From UBA6163 sp041753075 (GTDB lineage Bacteria > Planctomycetota > Planctomycetia > Pirellulales > Pirellulaceae): a DNA stretch of 64,000 nt. Within the stretch, counting starts at the first letter, position 1. Every line of letters begins with the position of its first letter. The stretch lies in the NCBI GenBank assembly GCA_041753075.1, contig JBGSVE010000114.1, forward strand, positions 1 through 64,000, written 5' to 3'. The notes under the pieces are model-generated. The model was not told the DNA's origin and made no database searches. It saw only the letters and a program-made list of their open reading frames with translations. The position numbers and the translations under genes are program-made. Shown here piece by piece: positions 35,047-43,843 of this stretch.

Positions 35047-36578
35047 AAATCCGCGTCAAGCGATCGGTAGTTGATCGCCTCGGCCAAATGTTCTTCGCCG
35101 ATTGATTCGGCACCCTCGACATCGGCAATGGTTCGCGAGACGCGCAGGATCTTGTCGTGAGCACGTGCCGACAAACCCATCTCCTCGACACTTTGGCGTA
35201 GCAGCTTCGAACATATAGAACTGAGTACGCAATACTTCCGCACTTCGCGACTGGTCATTTGCGCGTTGTATCGAGTCGTCATTTGAGCAAATCGATCGAG
35301 CTGTACGGCGCGTGCGCGATCGACACTGACGCGCATCGTTTCGCTTGTCGTGGCATTGCTGTTCGTCGCGGCCAATTCTTCAAACGGCACCGCGGGAACT
35401 TCGATGTGGATATCAATTCGATCAAGCAGCGGTCCCGAGATCCGACCCATGTAGCGCTCGACTTGCGGGGGCGTGCAATTGCAACTGCGTCGCGGATCGC
35501 TGCGATAACCACACGGGCATGGGTTTGCGGCAGCGACCAACATGAAGTCCGCCGGAAAAGTCGAACTGCGGAGCGCTCGCGAGATCGTGACCACACCGTC
35601 TTCCATCGGTTGGCGCATGACTTCGAGTGTCTTGCGATTGAACTCGGGCAATTCATCAAGAAACAAAATGCCGTTGTGCGACTTAGAAATTTCACCGGGT
35701 GTCGGTGGACTGCCGCCGCCAACCAACCCCGCGTCGCTGATCGTGTGGTGGGGACTGCGAAACGGTCGCTTGGCAAGCAACGGTTGGCCGGCGGGCAGTT
35801 GACCCAGTGCGCTATAGATACGCGTGGTCTCGATCGATTCGGCGGGAGTCAATTGCGGCAAGACCGTTGGCATTCGTTTGGCAAGCATTGTCTTGCCGCT
35901 GCCCGGCGGCCCGATCATCAACAGGTTATGGCTGCCGGCGGCGGCCAGCATGATCGCGCGCTTGGCGGTTTCTTGGCCACGCACATCGCCGAAATCAATT
36001 TCGTAAGAGCTAAACTGTTGAAACCATTCTTCCAAACGACTAGGTGCCTGGGGAATATCGATCGCACCGCTGAGGAAGCCGACCGCTTGGGCCAAATTCG
36101 CGACCGGGATAACCTCGATCTCTTCGACGACCGCCGCTTCACCGGCATTCTCGACCGGAACCAACAAGCCACGGATGCCGGGTTGTCGTGCCGCCGCAAT
36201 CGCCATCGACAACGCGCCTTTGATCGGACGCGTGTGGCCTTCGAGCGCAAGTTCACCGACGACGGCGTATTGGTCGAGCCGATCCGATATCAATTGGCCG
36301 CTGCCAGCGAGGATGCCCAAGGCAACCGGGAGGTCAAACGAAGGGGCTTGTTTAGGCAGATCGCCGGGGGCAAGGTTGATGACGACGCGGTCTTGAGGCC
36401 GGATGAAGCCACTGTTAACAATCGCCCGCTCGACGCGATGCGTGCTCTCTTTGACGGCAGCTTCGGGAAGTCCGACGAGCGTTGTTTTTGGCATCGCGGC
36501 AGGTGACAAATCGACTTCCACCTCGACCGGCATTGCCTCGATTCCCAACAACGTGAATGTTCTTAAGCATGCCAACAT
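35037..36578 (-). CDS. ComM/YifB-type AAA+ ATPase (Mg-chelatase-like)
   Basis: A 513-residue protein with the ComM N-terminal domain (FTLLGIEAMPVEVEVDLSPA, LVGLPEAAVKESTHRVERA), Walker A MIGPPGSGKTMLAKRMPTVL, Walker B GILFLDELPEF, sensor ANPCPCGYRSDPRRSCNCTP with four Cys for zinc, and C-terminal helicase-lid part LSARAHDKILRVSRTIADVE. ComM is a branch-migration helicase used in natural transformation and recombination. Length and motifs are complete. It overlaps the methyltransferase at its 3' end. Confidence 0.92.
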   Translation of the reverse strand: MLACLRTFTLLGIEAMPVEVEVDLSPAAMPKTTLVGLPEAAVKESTHRVERAIVNSGFIRPQDRVVINLAPGDLPKQAPSFDLPVALGILAGSGQLISDRLDQYAVVGELALEGHTRPIKGALSMAIAAARQPGIRGLLVPVENAGEAAVVEEIEVIPVANLAQAVGFLSGAIDIPQAPSRLEEWFQQFSSYEIDFGDVRGQETAKRAIMLAAAGSHNLLMIGPPGSGKTMLAKRMPTVLPQLTPAESIETTRIYSALGQLPAGQPLLAKRPFRSPHHTISDAGLVGGGSPPTPGEISKSHNGILFLDELPEFNRKTLEVMRQPMEDGVVTISRALRSSTFPADFMLVAAANPCPCGYRSDPRRSCNCTPPQVERYMGRISGPLLDRIDIHIEVPAVPFEELAATNSNATTSETMRVSVDRARAVQLDRFAQMTTRYNAQMTSREVRKYCVLSSICSKLLRQSVEEMGLSARAHDKILRVSRTIADVEGAESIGEEHLAEAINYRSLDADLWT

Positions 36579-36831
36579 GGAACGGCGGCTTTCGCGTTGT
36601 TATGTCGCGTTATTATGTTCGGGGTGGTACCAATCCGGTGGCCGTGGCGTTACGTTCAACATGGTGACGGTCAATGGCGGGGTAGACAACTGCCCATCGC
36701 CAGGATCGCTACGAATTCCCGCCGACTCGCTACCACCTTACTGGTAGATCCCGATATAAATTGACTGGCCGCAGACAAGAACCGCAACCTAGCCGATCCC
36801 GACCGAATCGGACTGATTTTAAGAGCTTAGT

Positions 36832-37812
36832 ATGACGACGCCACCGAGCGACCAACCCAACGCGGACGGGCAACCGCAGATGATCGATGAGCAGTCGTTC
36901 TTCGGCATGACCCATGTCGGCATGAAGCGCCAGAATAACCAGGATCAGTTTTTGATTGCCCAGCTCAACAAGTCGATGTTGGTCGGTGAAACCAGCTTGC
37001 CGATTGAAAAGCAAAGCCGGTTGTTTGGGCGAGTGCAGGGTCACGTGTTGCTCGTTGCCGATGGCATGGGTGGTCATTTGGCCGGGGAATTGGCAAGCTC
37101 AATGGCAATTGATTTTCTGGTCGAACGATTGCTCAACAATGTCCATTGGTTCTTTCAACTCGGACTCGACGCCGAGAACGAATTCATCGATAGCCTGAAA
37201 ACACTCATGCGCGAAACGCATCACCGCATCCAGGAAGAAGGCCGCCAGAACGCCGCCCTGGATGGAATGGGCACGACGTTGACAATGTGTTACGTCTTGT
37301 GGCCAAAAATGTATGTAGTCCATGCCGGCGACAGTCGCTGTTACTTAGTTCGCGACGGTGAAGTAGAGAGGCTGACCACGGATCATACTTTGGCTCGCCG
37401 CATGATCGAATCCGGTGGAATGAAACCCGAAGAGGAAGCCGGCAGCCGGTGGAGTAATGTGTTGTGGAACGTGCTGGGCGGCAAAAGCGAAAATGCCCTG
37501 ACCGCAGAGGTGAGAAGCGTTAATCTGCACGAAGGAGACGCGATTGTGATGTGCTCTGACGGACTGCATCGCCACGTCAAGGATGAACTCCTACTCGACG
37601 TGATGAACGAATGCGAGTCTCCTCAATCGGCCTGCCAGCGGTTCGTTGAGATTGCAATTGACGCCGGCGGCGACGACAACATCACCGTGATTGTCGCGCG
37701 CCCAGAAACACCCCCCGGTCTGGCCAGCACCATCAGCATTGAAGCCGAAAAGCCGCTCGATCCAATGTTAAATTACGAGACCTACAATCCTCACGATACG
37801 TTGCCGGGTTAG
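36832..37812 (+). CDS. PP2C-family serine/threonine protein phosphatase
   Basis: A 326-residue bacterial PP2C: GMTHVGMKRQNNQDQF (motif 1 Arg and Asp), VLLVADGMGGHLAGELASS (metal Asp), GMGTTLTMCYVLWPKMYVVH, AGDSRCYLVRDGEVERLTTD, CSDGLHRHVKDELLLDV and GGDDNITVIVAR. All metal ligands are present. No membrane segment. It probably reverses a Hanks-type kinase, but no kinase lies nearby. The 253 bases upstream separate it from the divergent yifB gene and show no further gene. Confidence 0.92.
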   Translation: MTTPPSDQPNADGQPQMIDEQSFFGMTHVGMKRQNNQDQFLIAQLNKSMLVGETSLPIEKQSRLFGRVQGHVLLVADGMGGHLAGELASSMAIDFLVERLLNNVHWFFQLGLDAENEFIDSLKTLMRETHHRIQEEGRQNAALDGMGTTLTMCYVLWPKMYVVHAGDSRCYLVRDGEVERLTTDHTLARRMIESGGMKPEEEAGSRWSNVLWNVLGGKSENALTAEVRSVNLHEGDAIVMCSDGLHRHVKDELLLDVMNECESPQSACQRFVEIAIDAGGDDNITVIVARPETPPGLASTISIEAEKPLDPMLNYETYNPHDTLPG

Positions 37813-37874
37813 CGTTCCCAATTGTAGAACGGTTGTCCCAACCGTTTGGGAACGCGCAACCGGTTGGGGACAAC
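37812..37874. repeat. Two interleaved inverted repeats between convergent genes
   Basis: Arms 37812-37820 (GCGTTCCCA) and 37847-37855 (TGGGAACGC) pair perfectly. Arms 37831-37844 and 37861-37874 (GGTTGTCCCAACCG against its complement with one extra G) form a second stem. The two stems overlap, so only one can form at a time. They lie between the phosphatase stop and the NHL-protein stop and could end transcription from both sides, though no T-run follows. Confidence 0.6.
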
Positions 37875-37878
37875 AGTG

Positions 37879-38967
37879 CTAAACCCGCGTTAATTTGGTA
37901 ACGCGGCCCGTCGTGACCCACTCGGCGACGAACAGATCACCATGCTTGTCGAAGCACGCATCATGTGGATGGACAAAGCGACCTTGTTGCCACAATGACT
38001 CGTCGGTCCGCAGGTTAAATGCGTTGTTGTGAGCTTTTTTGTCGGCCAGCAATCGCTCGCGGTCATCGCCAATGGTTACCACCGTGTTGAGCTCTTTGTC
38101 CAACAACGATACCCGCGCCACCAATTCCGGTACGACCATCAGATCCTCGAACGTATCCACATTCGCTGGCAATCCAAGGTCGGTGACGGTTCGTTTGTAA
38201 ACGCCGTCCATCGTGAATGTTTGCAACGTATTGTGCGCGCGATCGGTGACGACAATTTGCGGTTCGCCGCCGCGTTGATCGATCCCAATCCCATGCGGTG
38301 TATTGAATTTGCCCTCGCCTTCGCCTGGACCACCGAAGCAGGACATCCATTTGCCACCCGCGTCGTAGCGATGGATGTAGAACGCGCCATAACCATCGGC
38401 CAATAAGAAACCGCCATCGGGCATGAACGCAAAGTTCGTTGGCATGAATCGATCACGCCCCCAAATTCTCTGCGGATTGGCCGCTTCGCCGGGCGCATAG
38501 TGTCCGCATTGTTGCGGTGCGTAGGCTTGCCATACCAGCTCGCCGCTCAGCGACATCTTGGCAAACGTTTTTGTTTGTTGATAAGCCGCAACGTACAAAA
38601 ATGCCTCGCCGCCTTCGATGCGAATCTCAACCCCATGGCCGCCACCTTGAAATTGTTCACCAAAGGCACGAATAAACTTTCCTTCGGGGCTGAATACAAA
38701 GATCGACGGATGGTCAACGCGCTTGGCGTCGCCCTCATGAATGACATAAAGATTGTTGTCCGGGTCCACAGCGACGCCGTGCGTGATCTGCCAATGATAC
38801 TGTTCGGGAAGTTGCGGCCACGCATGCTTGCACTCGAACCGATGATCGCCCGAGCCGACTAAGCCTTGAGCCTGCGAGCGTTTGGCGGTGATGATCGCCG
38901 GTGCGGCGATCGCGGTCGCCGCTGCGGTGCGAATGAAACGTCGTCGCGAAATGAATGAACGCGGCAT
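37879..38967 (-). CDS. Tat-exported NHL-repeat beta-propeller protein
   Basis: The 362-residue protein starts with a Tat signal (FISRRRFIRTAAATAIAAPA) and continues as NHL/6-bladed propeller repeats: ITHGVAVDPDNNLYVIHEGD, IFVFSPEGKFIRAFGEQFQG, HGIGIDQRGGEPQIVVTDRA, FVHPHDACFDKHGDLFVAEW. The repeated (H)G(I/V)xxDxxGxxYVxD pattern is clear. Function unknown; such planctomycete proteins often neighbour sugar-oxidation genes. The genes on the same strand upstream are sugar-catabolic. Confidence 0.85.
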   Translation of the reverse strand: MPRSFISRRRFIRTAAATAIAAPAIITAKRSQAQGLVGSGDHRFECKHAWPQLPEQYHWQITHGVAVDPDNNLYVIHEGDAKRVDHPSIFVFSPEGKFIRAFGEQFQGGGHGVEIRIEGGEAFLYVAAYQQTKTFAKMSLSGELVWQAYAPQQCGHYAPGEAANPQRIWGRDRFMPTNFAFMPDGGFLLADGYGAFYIHRYDAGGKWMSCFGGPGEGEGKFNTPHGIGIDQRGGEPQIVVTDRAHNTLQTFTMDGVYKRTVTDLGLPANVDTFEDLMVVPELVARVSLLDKELNTVVTIGDDRERLLADKKAHNNAFNLRTDESLWQQGRFVHPHDACFDKHGDLFVAEWVTTGRVTKLTRV

Positions 38968-39019
38968 CTTCGTGTTCCCAGCAAGAATGAGAAATGGACC
39001 AAACTGGCAAGTTCATAGT

Positions 39020-39300
39020 TTATGCGTTCCGCCCCGTCGCTGCATCCCACGTCTCGCCGGTGGCCTTCCAATACGCATTATTGGCAGCCCTCAATTCGTG
39101 AACCAATAGAGTGCGCTGGTAAAGCCGCCAACTGCCCCGCGACCTTCACCCCAATTTCAATCGAGTGTTTGATCTGAATCGTGAGCCGGCAGATTTCCGA
39201 CTTCGATACGGCGGCGATCGCCCCGTTCCGATCACCGATAACGGTCAACCGATCGTGAAGCTGTTTCACTGAGGCTGGGGCTTCCAGGCGCAGCGATGCC
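39020..39300 (-). pseudogene. Unrecognised coding remnant in the 333-base gap
   Basis: Directly after the isomerase stop, the minus strand reads LRLEAPASVKQLHDRLTVIG and KSEICRLTIQIKHSIEIGVK in one frame to 39078. A second frame carries HELRAANNAYWKATGETWDA up to TAA at 39020-39022. The two together look like the end of one protein with a frameshift, but I do not recognise a family. Nothing else is seen between 38968 and 39300. Confidence 0.25.
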
Positions 39301-40185
39301 TTAGGGCCAATACTGCGCAATCTTGCGTTTGAGGAATTCGACGCTGCGGACAAGTTGATCCATGCCATCGACGCCGTCTTCAATGCTGATCCAACCGTCG
39401 AATCCAACGCGTTTTAGTTCGGTAAAGATGGCGTCGTAGTCGTTCAGTCCTTTGCCGATTTCGCCGTGACGCAGTCGTTTGGCGTAGCCGATCGCACCAC
39501 CTTCTTCACGACGCAAATCTTCGATCGTGCCCTCTTTCAAGTAACGGTCGCTGGCGTGCATCGTGACGACGCAGTGCGAGACTCGCTTGAGCAACTCGAC
39601 CGGATCCTCGCCAGCAAGGTACGTGTTACTGGGGTCGTAGTTGACACCGAAATTGGGATGATCGATGGATTGAACAAGTTGGCAGAACACATCTGCCTTC
39701 TGCGCGAACTCGGGATACACCCAAAAGTAGTCTTTGTAATGATTCTCAATGACCAGCGTGATGCCGCGTTCCTGTGCGTATGACAAACAAGTTTGAATCG
39801 CGTCCGACGCCAACTTGACACCTTCGTCGATCGACAGTTCAGGACGCCGTTGACCGCTGAGCACTCGACAATAGCTGCCACCGAGGGCTTGGATCATGTC
39901 AATCCAGTTCCTTTGTTTGGTGATCTCTTTCTCACGAAACGCGGCGTCGGGATGCGTGAAGTCGGGCGAGCAGCACATCATCGGAATCACCATGCCGATG
40001 TCTTCGACTTCAGTTTTGAATCGAGTCCAGTTTGACCGGTTCGCCATTTCAAGAAAGCCTGCGTACCATTCGAGTCCCTGTATGTCGAGTGTTGAGGCGA
40101 GATTGATCCAATCGGATACGAACATCGTGCCGTCCTTGCAGAGGGCGTTCATGTAGGCTTTGGGAAACGCGGCTAGTTTTGGCAT
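39301..40185 (-). CDS. TIM-barrel sugar-phosphate isomerase/epimerase family protein
   Basis: A 294-residue AP-endonuclease-2 fold: metal-binding Glu in ITLVIENHYKDYFWVYPEFA, Asp in FGVNYDPSNTYLAGEDPVEL, His in VVTMHASDRYLKEGTIEDLR and the final Glu in FDGWISIEDGVDGMDQLVRS. These are the four ligands of xylose-isomerase-like epimerases (tagatose epimerase, inosose isomerase families). No signal peptide, so cytoplasmic. It lies 77 bases from the Zn-type dehydrogenase on the same strand, indicating one catabolic operon. Confidence 0.88.
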   Translation of the reverse strand: MPKLAAFPKAYMNALCKDGTMFVSDWINLASTLDIQGLEWYAGFLEMANRSNWTRFKTEVEDIGMVIPMMCCSPDFTHPDAAFREKEITKQRNWIDMIQALGGSYCRVLSGQRRPELSIDEGVKLASDAIQTCLSYAQERGITLVIENHYKDYFWVYPEFAQKADVFCQLVQSIDHPNFGVNYDPSNTYLAGEDPVELLKRVSHCVVTMHASDRYLKEGTIEDLRREEGGAIGYAKRLRHGEIGKGLNDYDAIFTELKRVGFDGWISIEDGVDGMDQLVRSVEFLKRKIAQYWP

Positions 40186-40262
40186 GATGAAAAATGTGGA
40201 ATGAAGTCAATGAAGGTTTTGAATAGAACCATCTTCTTACCTCCATTCTCCTACGAACATTG

Positions 40263-41288
40263 TTAGACGGGTTTCAGTACCGACTTCACGACTTCGCCGT
40301 TGTGCATCTTCTCAAACGCTTCGTGCCAATCGGTGATCGGCCACACGCCGCCGATGATCGGCTTCACGTTAAGCTGTCCGCTGGCAAGAATCGCAATCAC
40401 ACGTTCCCAGATCGGCCAGTTGTGACTGAAGCTGCCTTGCAAGGTGACGTTCTTTTGCACCATCGGGTCGAGACTGAAGCCGAGCGGATCGCGGCCCCAG
40501 CCGACCTTGGAAATCCAGCCCGCCGGGCGGACAATGTCGATTGCAATCTTGAGTGTCACGCTCGCGCCCGCCGCGTCGATCACTCCGTCGCAGCCAAGAC
40601 CGTCACGTTGTAACGCCCAGGGCTTAGCGTCACCGATGATCGCTTCGCAGCCGTATTGTTTGGCGATCTCGAGGCGGTGTCTGTCCGAGTCAAGTCCAAC
40701 CAAAGCGACCTCGGCACCACAAAGTCGGGCCATCGCGGCGCACAAGATACCGATCGTGCCCGGACCCAGCACAACGATTCGGTCGCCCGGTTCGATGCGA
40801 GCATTCTTGACAACCGCGTTGTAGGCGACGCAGCATGGTTCGGTCAGACACGCATGCTCAAACGGCAACGCATCGGGCACGGCATGTAAAATTCGCGACG
40901 GCACCTTCACATACTTCGTCATCGCACCGTTAACGCCATATCCAAAACCTTTGCGAGTCGGGTCGAGGTTGTACAGTCCTCGCCGAGACATCGGATTGTT
41001 TGCGTCGATGATTGCTGCTGTTTCGCTGACGACTCGATCGCCTTCTTTCCAGCCGTCGACGTTTGCGCCCAGTTCCGCGATCACACCGCCAAATTCGTGA
41101 CCAAGGATAACGGGATAATTTACTGGCCAAGAATGGTCAGCGGTCCATTGATGCAAGTCACTGCCACAGACGCCGACATTGGCGACCTCCAGCAACACAT
41201 CATCGGGACCAATCGAAGGTCGCTCGACTTCACGGATTTCGACGGAGCCCTTTTCAGGGGCGAAATTGACGACGGCGGCTGGTTTCAT
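40263..41288 (-). CDS. Medium-chain (zinc-type) alcohol/polyol dehydrogenase without structural-zinc cysteines
   Basis: A 341-residue MDR: catalytic zinc residues in VGVCGSDLHQWT (Cys) and PVILGHEFGGVIAELG (His, Glu), and cofactor domain DRIVVLGPGTIGILCAAMAR. The lobe normally holding four Cys reads ETAAIIDANNPMSRRGLYNL, so the structural zinc is absent. Otherwise it resembles sorbitol/threonine-dehydrogenase-type enzymes acting on a secondary alcohol of a sugar or polyol. It lies between the HPS-like gene and the isomerase, all on the minus strand. Confidence 0.87.
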   Translation of the reverse strand: MKPAAVVNFAPEKGSVEIREVERPSIGPDDVLLEVANVGVCGSDLHQWTADHSWPVNYPVILGHEFGGVIAELGANVDGWKEGDRVVSETAAIIDANNPMSRRGLYNLDPTRKGFGYGVNGAMTKYVKVPSRILHAVPDALPFEHACLTEPCCVAYNAVVKNARIEPGDRIVVLGPGTIGILCAAMARLCGAEVALVGLDSDRHRLEIAKQYGCEAIIGDAKPWALQRDGLGCDGVIDAAGASVTLKIAIDIVRPAGWISKVGWGRDPLGFSLDPMVQKNVTLQGSFSHNWPIWERVIAILASGQLNVKPIIGGVWPITDWHEAFEKMHNGEVVKSVLKPV

Positions 41289-41377
41289 GATTGGCTTTCG
41301 GGTAGAAGGATTAGCGGTAAGTAAATTGAATGACTGAAGGGGCGGAACTGAAATTTTCCTACCGCTAATTTCCCTAC

Positions 41378-42064
41378 CTATGACTGTTGGTGGATTGCGC
41401 CACAGATCATTCGCAGTGAAGACTCGAGATCACCGTCGGCGGTTTTGAATGTGTCGGCGTCGATGGTCAGTGGTGCTCCAAGTACGACAAGCGGAGCTCC
41501 GTAGCCCGGACACTGGATCGCTTGTTCCAGCGACAGGCCGCCGACTGCTTGAACGGGGACCTTCACGGCATCGCACACTTCGCGAAGTTGATCGAGCGGA
41601 CTTGGCATTCTTAGGCCGCGTGCCGCGAAGCCACGTCGTTCGTCATAGCCAATGTGATGAACAACAAAATCGCAGCCCAACTCTTCCAGCCAGCGTGCGC
41701 TCACAACCCTATCCAGGCAAACCATGTTGTCACCCATTACCTTGACGCCATGATCCCGTCCTGCTTTCACAACACAACGAATTGTTTCTTCGTGAGCGCG
41801 CGCCATGACCACGACATGCGTGGCCCCGGCAACGGCCATCATCTCGGCCTCCAAATAGCCACCGTCCATCGTTTTCAAGTCGGCCACGATCGGCACCCCA
41901 GGAAACTCACTTCGCAGAGCGCGAATCCCATGCAACCCTTCCGCCAAGATCAGCGGCGTACCTGCTTCGAGCCAATCGACACCGGCACGCATCGCCATGT
42001 GAGCGGTCGAGATCGCCTCCTTAATGTTGGTCAGGTCCAACGAAATTTGAACGATGGGCTTCAT
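41378..42064 (-). CDS. 3-hexulose-6-phosphate synthase-like (HUMPS/OMPDC superfamily) lyase
   Basis: The 228-residue barrel has the signature VPIVADLKTMDGGYLEAEMM, the DxKxxD catalytic/metal motif in the exact DLKTMD form of hexulose-phosphate synthases. It also has MRAGVDWLEAGTPLI at strand 2 and VQAVGGLSLEQAIQ for phosphate binding. Members either condense formaldehyde with ribulose 5-phosphate, or decarboxylate or cleave related sugar phosphates (KGPDC). No 6-phospho-3-hexuloisomerase is present, so a sugar-acid or aldol step in the adjacent pathway is more likely. It is first in the operon with the dehydrogenase and isomerase. Confidence 0.85.
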   Translation of the reverse strand: MKPIVQISLDLTNIKEAISTAHMAMRAGVDWLEAGTPLILAEGLHGIRALRSEFPGVPIVADLKTMDGGYLEAEMMAVAGATHVVVMARAHEETIRCVVKAGRDHGVKVMGDNMVCLDRVVSARWLEELGCDFVVHHIGYDERRGFAARGLRMPSPLDQLREVCDAVKVPVQAVGGLSLEQAIQCPGYGAPLVVLGAPLTIDADTFKTADGDLESSLRMICGAIHQQS

Positions 42065-42384
42065 GATTAAATGGGAATAAGAAAGGGAGACGGACTTCGA
42101 TCTGCCACCGGGGCCGCTGGCCGAGAAATACCTCGCCGATGACGCCGAAATCTATCGCAGTCGGTGAGAAACTTTCAGCGAGTGTTCAATAAGTTAATTG
42201 ATTTTAGTCCGCAGACCTCCTGTATGAAGTTAAGAATGCGAGCGGATGCGAGAGAATCATTTGTCGTTGGTTCAGATTTCAAACGAACTTGGCTTCTTTG
42301 CCCATTCCTTAGCCAAGTGAATTGCCCTCATCGCTCACTGAGCCACGGGGGCAATGGCGTTGAGAGTTTATCTGAATGGGGTCA

Positions 42385-42572
42385 TCACGGAGCGAAGTTG
42401 GGATCCGATTTTGGGATCGCGGCCTGCATCGCGGCGTGGTCCTTTTCCTGCTGCACTTGGACGGCCTCCAATTCGGATTGACAGGCATCGATAGGGCCGC
42501 CATCGCGTGCACAACCGATCAGCGAAAAAGCGAGAAGACAAACACTGGCGACGAGAAAAAAATTCGTGACAT
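42385..42572 (-). pseudogene. Small lipoprotein put out of frame by a 7-T run
   Basis: From ATG 42572 the minus strand starts MSRIFF and then, after seven T residues (42556-42562), stops after 17 codons. If the run had eight T (or five), the frame continues as LVASVCLLAFSLIGCARDGG, a textbook signal peptide with lipobox SLIGC, and ends at 42385 with IPKSDPNFAP, giving 62 residues. It follows the DUF1559 gene, where small lipoproteins are common. Either a homopolymer length variant (phase-variable) or decay or a sequencing error. Bases 42065-42384 show nothing else. Confidence 0.55.
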
Positions 42573-42713
42573 CTGGATCAGACTTCGGAAAACGCGGGGC
42601 ATCCGAACTATGGCGAGTTCGGCTACGCCAGTAATTGACCGCTCGTTCCTTAGAATTCCGAGATCACTTCGGCATTTGCACGAGTACCGAGTGCACCCCA
42701 AAGGCCGTAGGGG

Positions 42714-43670
42714 CTAATGGAGCATCGTTCGATAGATATCTTGCCGGGCACAAATTTCGCTATTTGGCGGCAAAACTGTTAGGCACTGAGTGTGAAGTGG
42801 TAGCGCATTAGCCCATTGGAATCCGCGGCCTTCGGATACGGCAACGAGCTGGTTGGCCACAGTTCCGCCTTGAGTAATACCTGCTCCCCAAAAACGAGGG
42901 CGTAGCGGATCGATATAGGCAGCACCACGGCAGGCCAACGGATTGTCCGGTAACTGCGCCGAGGCAATATTTCGATTGAAGAACCGAGTTCGAATGTCCT
43001 CATCGCCAAGGTCCGTCGCGATCTCGCCGGACAGGATCGTATTCGCTTTACCGTCAAGGATATCCCGAAACGTTGATTTGATGAATGGCTTGAATGCGCC
43101 TCGCAGCGACGCGCGGGCGTCCTCTGCTCGGTTCTGTGCGATCAGTGTCAGATTGTTGAAGTCGCGATCGCCTAGATCCTGTTCTCCACTCATCGCGTCA
43201 CCCACGCACATGGCATAGTTAGTACGACCGAGTGCGGGTAGTCCGACACCAGGGTCGCTGGGACAGCGAAGTGAATTAACTTCGGTGAGCCCTGGCACGA
43301 AACCCGAATCCTGCGGCGTTGGCCCCATCGCAGGCCAAGGAGTTGGCGGACTCACAGCACCTTGTAGATTCGGACTACTGATTTGTTCCCAAAGTGCCTG
43401 TTTTTCCATAAATGGCAACATGCCAACCAACGCACTCAGGCGAATATTATTGGAAATGATCGAGTTTGTGGCAAAATCTACTACCGGCGTCTTTTGTCCA
43501 GTGCCCGTGGCATGAGTCAGCAAGTGATTATACGCCGCATGATAATTGTGAATGGCCAACCCAACCTGCTTAAAATTGATCGAGTTTTCGCCTACGTGCG
43601 ATCGCTCGTGCTGAATCATGCCGATGCGCAGGATGTATTTCAGCTCAGCAATGCGTTCACAGCTTGACAA
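42714..43670 (-). pseudogene. DUF1559 pilin-like protein missing its N-terminal prepilin signal
   Basis: From about residue 34 the frame is DUF1559: FKQVGLAIHNYHAAYNHLLT, IRLSALVGMLPFMEKQALWE, VNSLRCPSDPGVGLPALGRT and LPLHTQCLTVLPPNSEIC. Family members start with a prepilin helix (GFTLVELLVVIAIIGVLIAL type); here the first 33 residues are instead the antisense of an ECF-sigma fragment. The C-terminal block with SRHxGGxHVLMxDG is also missing. The gene is thus truncated at both ends. The join is near 43570. Confidence 0.75.
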
Positions 43671-43843
43671 TCGCTGATCGCGAGTTGGTTCGTGTTGCCT
43701 ACGATGATGCGGAGACCGTGGCTGAGTTTGCGAGATCGACTGGTCGTCCGTTGCAGTCGCTATACAACCGGCTAATCGCAGTCCGAAGAAAATTGCAACA
43801 GTGCATCGAGCGACGAATGGTCATTGAGGAAGGTGCAGCATGA
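43573..43843 (+). pseudogene. ECF sigma factor collapsed to region 2 and region 4 ends
   Basis: One frame reads IDRVFAYVRSLVLNHADAQD then VFQ, the start of ECF region 2. A second frame carries region 4, LTIADRELVRVAYDDAETVA, then FARSTGRPLQSLYNRLIAVR and ending IEEGAA at TGA 43841-43843. The bulk of region 2 and the linker (about 80-100 residues) is missing and the frames differ. Its stop overlaps the ATG of the FecR-like gene (ATGA), the normal layout of an ECF/anti-sigma pair. The first part lies antisense to the DUF1559 remnant. Confidence 0.65.

Noticed and set aside
35259..36506. 415-residue plus-strand ORF opposite yifB
   Set aside because: Arg/His/Asp-rich shadow of the ComM/YifB gene without any family motif.
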